This document shows, in pieces, positions 5,238 through 9,129 of a stretch of 9,129 nucleotides of DNA (positions are counted from its first letter, which is position 1; each line of letters opens with the position of its first letter). A program made the translations under genes and the position numbers. The notes beneath the pieces were generated by a model. It was not told the DNA's origin and ran no database searches. It saw only the letters and a list, made by a program, of their open reading frames with translations. Origin of the DNA: Nitrospirota bacterium (GTDB taxonomy: Bacteria > NPL-UPA2 > JAGMAN01); NCBI GenBank assembly GCA_030605915.1, contig JAUWHM010000128.1:1-9129 (forward strand), read 5' to 3'.

Positions 5238-6467
5238 TCACTCCTTCTTCCCCATCCTCACCCTGATCGAGTTAGCATGGGCTCCCATCCCTTCTACCTC
5301 AGCTAATCTGGTAACTGCCTCGGCTACCTTTTTTAACTGTTCCGAGCTATATGAGATGATATTTGACCTTCTTCGGAAGTCATCCACTCCCAGACCGGAA
5401 GAGAACTTAGCTGTGCCTCCGGTGGGAAGAATGTGACTGGGACCAGCTATATAGTCACCCACTGCCGTTGGCGTCCAGGGCCCTATGAAAATGGTCCCAG
5501 CACTGGTAATCTTTTTTAAAATCTTTTCTGGGCGGCGGACCATAATTTCCAGGTGCTCGGGAGCTATTCTGTTAATCAGGCGGATAGCTTCTTCTATGGT
5601 CTTAGTAACAATTATGTAGCTATCCCTGGCCTCCTTTTCTACTTTCTTGGCCAAACTCATAGAAGTGGTGAGAAGCACTGATATACCCTCCACGTGCTCA
5701 GCCTGTGCTTTCAGGTCTGAAATGATAAAGGAAACCTGGCTACTCCCATCAGCTAAGACCACTACTTCGCTTGGGCCAGGGAGCATCTCAATGCCAATCT
5801 GACCGAAGAGCTGTCTCTTGGCCGAAATAACATACCTATTCCCCGGTCCGATGATTTTCTGAACCTTTGGTATGGTTTCTGTGCCAAAGGCTAAAGCGGA
5901 AATGGCCTGAGCTCCCCCTACTCTGTATACTTCATTCAGGCCAAGTAGACTGACTGCTCCTAACAGGTAAGGGTTAATGGAACCATCTCTTCCGGGCGGC
6001 GTGGACACCACTATGCCTTTAACGCCGGCTACCTGAGCCACGGTAGCCGTCATAAGCAAAGTAGATACCAGAGCAGTGGGAACATAAATTCCTACTCTCT
6101 CAATAGGCAAGTAGCTTTGTCCTAAGAGGAGACCATCTCTTGCGGACATCCATGACTTCCTCAGCTCCCTCTTATGAAATTTAGTTATATTTCTTCGAAC
6201 TGAATTGAAGACTTTTATGAGCTGCTTATCGAGCTTATCAGCCGCCTCCCTTATTTCCTCTTCTGAAACTCTCAACTGGCAAGCCTTTAGCGAGACTCCA
6301 TCGAATTTCCTTGTCCACTTTAAGATGGCCTTATCTCCGCGGCGGCGAACATCGTTGATGATCTCCCCGACTACCTCATCTACCCCCTCTTGCACCGGGC
6401 ATCTATTGACAATCTTCTCTATCCTACCTTTGTCTACCCAAGACCTGAGTATACTTGCCATCTTCAT
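5238..6467 (-). CDS. hisD: Histidinol dehydrogenase, internally shortened
   Basis: HisD oxidises L-histidinol to L-histidine in two NAD-dependent steps. All active-site residues known from E. coli can be placed: NAD-contacting Tyr128, Gln187 and Asn210; Ser233; zinc ligands Gln255, His258, Asp338 and His397; catalytic Glu304 and His305; and Glu392. Spacing matches E. coli except between His258 and Glu304, where this protein has 46 residues against 64, so 18 are missing. The loop normally reading YxPGGxAP is YVPTALVST, without the Gly-Gly. At 409 residues it is short for the family (about 425-435). The outer ATG overlaps the murA stop as ATGA. However AGAGGA at 6473-6468 touches that ATG and stands six bases before the third codon, also ATG, so the true start may be 6461 (407 residues). 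Confidence 0.93.
   Translation of the reverse strand: MKMASILRSWVDKGRIEKIVNRCPVQEGVDEVVGEIINDVRRRGDKAILKWTRKFDGVSLKACQLRVSEEEIREAADKLDKQLIKVFNSVRRNITKFHKRELRKSWMSARDGLLLGQSYLPIERVGIYVPTALVSTLLMTATVAQVAGVKGIVVSTPPGRDGSINPYLLGAVSLLGLNEVYRVGGAQAISALAFGTETIPKVQKIIGPGNRYVISAKRQLFGQIGIEMLPGPSEVVVLADGSSQVSFIISDLKAQAEHVEGISVLLTTSMSLAKKVEKEARDSYIIVTKTIEEAIRLINRIAPEHLEIMVRRPEKILKKITSAGTIFIGPWTPTAVGDYIAGPSHILPTGGTAKFSSGLGVDDFRRRSNIISYSSEQLKKVAEAVTRLAEVEGMGAHANSIRVRMGKKE
5241..5246 (-). promoter_or_regulatory. Ribosome binding site of hisB
   Basis: AAGGAG overlaps the 3' end of hisD and stands seven bases before the hisB ATG at 5233. It is among the best Shine-Dalgarno matches in the window and supports independent initiation at hisB. 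Confidence 0.8.
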
Positions 6468-7732
6468 TCCTCTACTCGCCTGATCCTTGCTCCCAGCTTA
6501 GAGAACTTCTCTTCTATCCTCTCATATCCCCTATCCAGGTGATAGACGCGGGAGATCTCTGTTTCTCCTTCAGCCACTAAACCAGCCAGAACCAGAGCCG
6601 CGCTGGCCCTTAAATCTGAGGCCATGACCGGAGCCCCGCTAAGTTTAGCTCCTCCCTTGACAATCGCTCTGGGCCCCTCCCGCATAATATTGGCTCCCAT
6701 CCGCAGTAGTTCGCTGACATGCATAAACCTATCCGGATAAATCTTCTCTGTGATTACACTAATTCCTTCTGATATGCTCATCAGGACCATCATTTGCGCT
6801 TGCATGTCGGTGGGGAACCCTGGATAGGGGAGCGTAGTAATATCAACTGCTTTCAGTTTACCTCTGAGGCGCACTTTAATACCTTCCTCTGTCCGATTGA
6901 CCATCAGGCCGGCTTCCTCCAATTTGTCAACCACTGCCTGGAGATGCTCAAAAAGAGCTCCTTTCAACGTAACCTCACCATTAGTAATAGCCCCGGCCAC
7001 CATATAGGTTCCTGCCTCAATTCTATCAGGGATAATAGCATGCTCTGCTTCCTTCAGCTCCCGCACTCCCTGAATTCGCAGAATATGGGTTCCCGCTCCT
7101 TTAACCTTAGCTCCCATCTTATTGAGGAAATTGGCTAAATCAACTATCTCTGGCTCACAGGCCGCTCCCTCAACCACGGTCATTCCCTCGGCCAGGGTAG
7201 CAGCCATCATCACATTGGCCGTCCCTAAGACGCTTGACCCGAAACTCCCTCCTAAGTAAATTTCGCTACCTTTCAACCGCGATTTCGCCTCAGCTACGAT
7301 GTAGCCATGCTCAATCTCTATCTTAGCTCCTAACTTCCTCAATCCCTTCAGATGTAGGTCAATAGGACGAGGACCAATGACACATCCTCCCGGATGAGCT
7401 ACTTTAACTCTACCTAACTTGGCCAGGAGTGGTCCTAAGACGCAGATACTCGCCCTCATAGTGCGCACCAGGTCATAGGGAACCACAGGTTGGATGAGTT
7501 TGCCGGGACTAACCGATACCTGATTATCACCCGAGAAACTAACCTTAGCTCCCAGAGCTCGAAGGATGGCAGCCATCGTCTCAACATCCCTGAGACGGGG
7601 GATATTGCTAATTACCGAGCTTCCTTCCGTTAACAGGGCAGCGGCCATCATGGGCAGGGCAGAATTCTTAGCCCCACTGACCCTGACACTGCCCTTTAAG
7701 GGCTCTCCCCCAGTTATAATAATTTTATCCAT
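6464..7732 (-). CDS. murA: UDP-N-acetylglucosamine 1-carboxyvinyltransferase
   Basis: MurA transfers enolpyruvate from PEP to UDP-GlcNAc, the first committed step of peptidoglycan synthesis, in the cytosol. Counting from ATG 7732, the protein has 422 residues. Lys22 lies in SGAKNSALP, the catalytic cysteine is Cys117 in HPGGCVIGPRPIDLH, Asp309 lies in FPTDMQAQ and Arg401 in HLDRGYERIE. A cysteine, not aspartate, at the active site predicts fosfomycin sensitivity of the enzyme. The frame stays open to a TTG at 7744. I prefer the ATG because it places Lys22 exactly as in E. coli and the TTG has no ribosome site. The site before the ATG is also weak (GAG only), and an inverted repeat covers the intergenic region. 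The stop overlaps the outer hisD start. Confidence 0.96.
   Translation of the reverse strand: MDKIIITGGEPLKGSVRVSGAKNSALPMMAAALLTEGSSVISNIPRLRDVETMAAILRALGAKVSFSGDNQVSVSPGKLIQPVVPYDLVRTMRASICVLGPLLAKLGRVKVAHPGGCVIGPRPIDLHLKGLRKLGAKIEIEHGYIVAEAKSRLKGSEIYLGGSFGSSVLGTANVMMAATLAEGMTVVEGAACEPEIVDLANFLNKMGAKVKGAGTHILRIQGVRELKEAEHAIIPDRIEAGTYMVAGAITNGEVTLKGALFEHLQAVVDKLEEAGLMVNRTEEGIKVRLRGKLKAVDITTLPYPGFPTDMQAQMMVLMSISEGISVITEKIYPDRFMHVSELLRMGANIMREGPRAIVKGGAKLSGAPVMASDLRASAALVLAGLVAEGETEISRVYHLDRGYERIEEKFSKLGARIRRVEE
6468..6473 (-). promoter_or_regulatory. Ribosome binding site deciding the hisD start
   Basis: AGAGGA ends directly before the outer hisD ATG (6467), too close to serve it, but lies six bases before the in-frame ATG at 6461. 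This favours the inner start, which would make HisD 407 residues and remove the coding overlap with murA. Confidence 0.55.
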
Positions 7733-7740
7733 GTTTCTCA

Positions 7741-7770
7741 GCAATAATTATTGCTTCTTAGCAATAATTA
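7741..7770. repeat. Overlapping inverted and direct repeats at the prmC-murA junction
   Basis: GCAATAATTA occurs at 7741-7750 and again at 7761-7770, and its reverse complement at 7745-7754. Two alternative stems result. One is a 10-bp perfect stem (7745-7754 with 7761-7770) with a six-base loop. The other is the self-palindrome GCAATAATTATTGC at 7741-7754. The larger repeat unit (7735-7750 against 7755-7770) matches at 15 of 16 bases, so it looks like a 20-bp tandem duplication. It covers the last codons and stop of prmC and ends eight bases before the murA ATG. No U-run follows, so it is not a standard terminator. Confidence 0.7.
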
Positions 7771-8614
7771 CTCTATCAATTCCTGAATAATCCTTTATGA
7801 CTTCAGGGTATTGGAAATGGCCATTTCTCAAGATAAGTTTCTTTACTTTCTCAGCTTGACCGGCACCCATTTCTAGCGCTAAATAGCCACTGCGCTTCAA
7901 ATACAGAGCGGAACCTTTAATGATGGGCGGATAAAATTTCAGACTATCCTTCCCTCCATCAAGGGCCACTCGAGGCTCAAAACTTCTCACCTCAGGCGCA
8001 AGAGCGGAAAAATCCCCCGTGGCAATATAGGGAGGATTAGAGATTACCAAATCAACCTTCCCCTCTAACCCCAGCTTCTCAAGGGGACCAAACAAGTCTC
8101 CTCTAAGGGAGATTATATCCACTCCCAAATCTTGAGCATTTTTAGTGGCTATCCGCAAAGCCCCCCCTGATATATCAATCGCGTAAACCCGGCAGGGAAT
8201 GGTCTTTGCTAAGCTAATGGCAATATTACCACAGCCAGTTCCCACATCAACAACAGTTAAAGGTTCCCGATTTACACTTCTCAGTTTCTTTAAAGCCCCA
8301 TCCACTAATATTTCTGTTTCCGGCCGAGGAATCATTGTTTCCTGGTTGACCAGAAATTCAGCTCCCATGAACTCAGTCTGACCAGTCAGGTATGGTAAAG
8401 GGATGTGTTCCCGCCTTCGTCTAATCAAGTCCTGGAAGGCGAATAAATCATCTCGGGGAAGCCACGCTTCAGCGTTAAGATAAAGATGGCTTTGGGTCCA
8501 ACCGAGAAGGTAGAGGAGTAGAAACTCCACCTCCCTTCTCGGGTTCTCTATGCCGTTCCTCTGAAGGCAGCCCGTTCCCCACTGGAGAGCATCTATCAGA
8601 CGCTGACTTCTCAT
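7748..8614 (-). CDS. prmC: Release factor glutamine methyltransferase
   Basis: PrmC (HemK) methylates the glutamine of the GGQ motif of release factors, using SAM. The 288-residue protein has the usual two-part build. An N-terminal helical domain (about 1-85) binds the factor and includes PLPYLTGQTEFMG (72-84). The Rossmann methyltransferase domain follows, with IPRPETE (95-101), the SAM loop VDVGTGCGNIAISLA (122-136), acidic AIDIS (145-149) and the glutamine-binding NPPY at 193-196. Its substrate RF1 is encoded just upstream; the two overlap by ATGA at 8611-8614, so they are translationally coupled. The ribosome site is weak, consistent with coupling. The last codons lie within the repeat shared with the murA leader. 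Confidence 0.96.
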   Translation of the reverse strand: MRSQRLIDALQWGTGCLQRNGIENPRREVEFLLLYLLGWTQSHLYLNAEAWLPRDDLFAFQDLIRRRREHIPLPYLTGQTEFMGAEFLVNQETMIPRPETEILVDGALKKLRSVNREPLTVVDVGTGCGNIAISLAKTIPCRVYAIDISGGALRIATKNAQDLGVDIISLRGDLFGPLEKLGLEGKVDLVISNPPYIATGDFSALAPEVRSFEPRVALDGGKDSLKFYPPIIKGSALYLKRSGYLALEMGAGQAEKVKKLILRNGHFQYPEVIKDYSGIDRVIIAKKQ

Positions 8615-9129
8615 AATTCCAACTTCTGGCTGAGAGCATTGATTAGCTCATCTAAGTTTCCCTTTAAGACCCCGTCAAGTTTATGAAGCGTTAATCCAAT
8701 CCGGTGATCGGTCACTCTCCCCTGAGGAAAGTTATAGGTTCTTATCTTCTCGCTGCGCTCTCCCCTTCCCACCTGAGCCCTCCTATCATCTGAAATTCGC
8801 TCTTCCTCTCTTTCTTTTAGATAACGCAGTAGCCTGGCCCGCAGAACCCGCATGGCCTTAGCCCGGTTCTTATGCTGGGACTTCTCATCCTGGCATTGAG
8901 CCACAATCCCGGTGGGAAGATGCGTAATCCTCACTGCTGAGTCAGTGACATTTACATGTTGACCCCCGGGACCAGATGACCTGAAGGTATCGAACCGCAG
9001 TTCATCCGGAGCTATCTTCAATTCTATCTCTTTCGCCTCAGGGAGAACAGCCACCGTAACAGTTGAGGTATGAATCCTACCTTGCGATTCAGTCGTAGGG
9101 ACCCTTTGAACCCGGTGTACCCCTCCCTC
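8611..9129 (-). CDS. prfA: Peptide chain release factor 1, 5' end cut by window edge
   Basis: The C-terminal 172 residues of RF1 are present; the frame is open to the window edge, so the first half (normally about 185 residues) lies outside. The visible part begins EGGVHRVQRVPTTESQGRIHTS. PTT (9099-9091) is the PxT tripeptide that reads UAA and UAG, which separates RF1 from RF2 (SPF). GGQ (8967-8959), in FRSSGPGGQHVNVTDSAVR, triggers peptide release at the ribosomal peptidyl transferase centre. EKSQHKNRAKAM and RTYNFPQGRVTDHRI follow as in all RF1 proteins. An in-frame GTG at 9054 is internal and not the start. The stop overlaps prmC, whose product modifies the GGQ glutamine. Confidence 0.97.
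   Translation of the reverse strand, partial: EGGVHRVQRVPTTESQGRIHTSTVTVAVLPEAKEIELKIAPDELRFDTFRSSGPGGQHVNVTDSAVRITHLPTGIVAQCQDEKSQHKNRAKAMRVLRARLLRYLKEREEERISDDRRAQVGRGERSEKIRTYNFPQGRVTDHRIGLTLHKLDGVLKGNLDELINALSQKLEL

Noticed and set aside
6794..7138. 114-codon plus-strand open frame
   Set aside because: It is antisense to the conserved core of murA. There is no family resemblance.
7741..7770. Intrinsic terminator between prmC and murA
   Set aside because: The stem is AT-rich and no U-run follows on the transcribed strand. The genes are only 15 bases apart in a continuous operon.
8611..9054. Short release-factor-like gene starting at GTG 9054
   Set aside because: Conserved RF1 sequence continues in frame upstream to the window edge, including the PxT motif. 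The gene is simply cut by the window and is not a stand-alone GGQ protein such as ArfB.
1..9129. CRISPR array, prophage genes or a novel defence island
   Set aside because: There are no regularly spaced repeats and no phage structural genes. Most of the window is recognisable housekeeping sequence.

Overview
The window is bacterial chromosome. Every gene I can support is on the minus strand, so transcription runs from high to low coordinates. No phylum can be assigned from what is visible. The core genes (release factor 1, PrmC, MurA, three histidine genes) are ordinary bacterial ones. The order prfA-prmC-murA-his resembles clusters I recall from Deltaproteobacteria such as Geobacter and from some Clostridia, but the histidine set here is incomplete.

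Core block, about 9129 down to 1764. The 3' half of prfA (RF1) enters at the window edge. It is followed by prmC, which methylates RF1, then murA (first committed step of peptidoglycan synthesis), hisD, hisB and hisA. Next come a small family 2 glycosyltransferase, pcm (protein L-isoaspartyl methyltransferase) and a DUF368/PopT membrane protein, a family linked to undecaprenyl-phosphate translocation. Genes overlap by ATGA or are separated by 0 to 42 bases, so one long operon is likely. It combines translation termination, cell-wall precursor synthesis, lipid-carrier recycling and part of histidine synthesis. HisG, hisC, hisH and hisF are not interleaved, so the pathway must be completed elsewhere.

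Boundary, about 1763 to 1642. A tRNA-Pro(CGG) gene with its own TATAAT-like -10 box ends the core block. It does not encode CCA.

Accessory block, 1641 to 1. This part is visibly more A+T-rich. A 755-bp RAYT/IS200-like (Y1, HUH) transposase element with perfect 21-bp inverted ends starts five bases beyond the tRNA 3' end. Its promoter would place the transcript start exactly on the transposase ATG, giving a leaderless mRNA. On its far side the element abuts the C-terminal scrap of an XRE-type helix-turn-helix regulator. The open frame runs through the inverted repeat into that scrap. An N6/N4 DNA methyltransferase (DPPY type), cut by the window edge, follows. The regulator scrap plus methyltransferase looks like the remains of a restriction-modification or epigenetic cassette next to a tRNA gene.

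The points most worth a second look are the RAYT-tRNA-regulator junction, the leaderless transposase promoter, a HisD that keeps all catalytic residues but lacks two family segments, and an AT-rich alternative stem-loop between prmC and murA. I found no CRISPR array, rRNA or prophage, and no clear candidate for an entirely new system.
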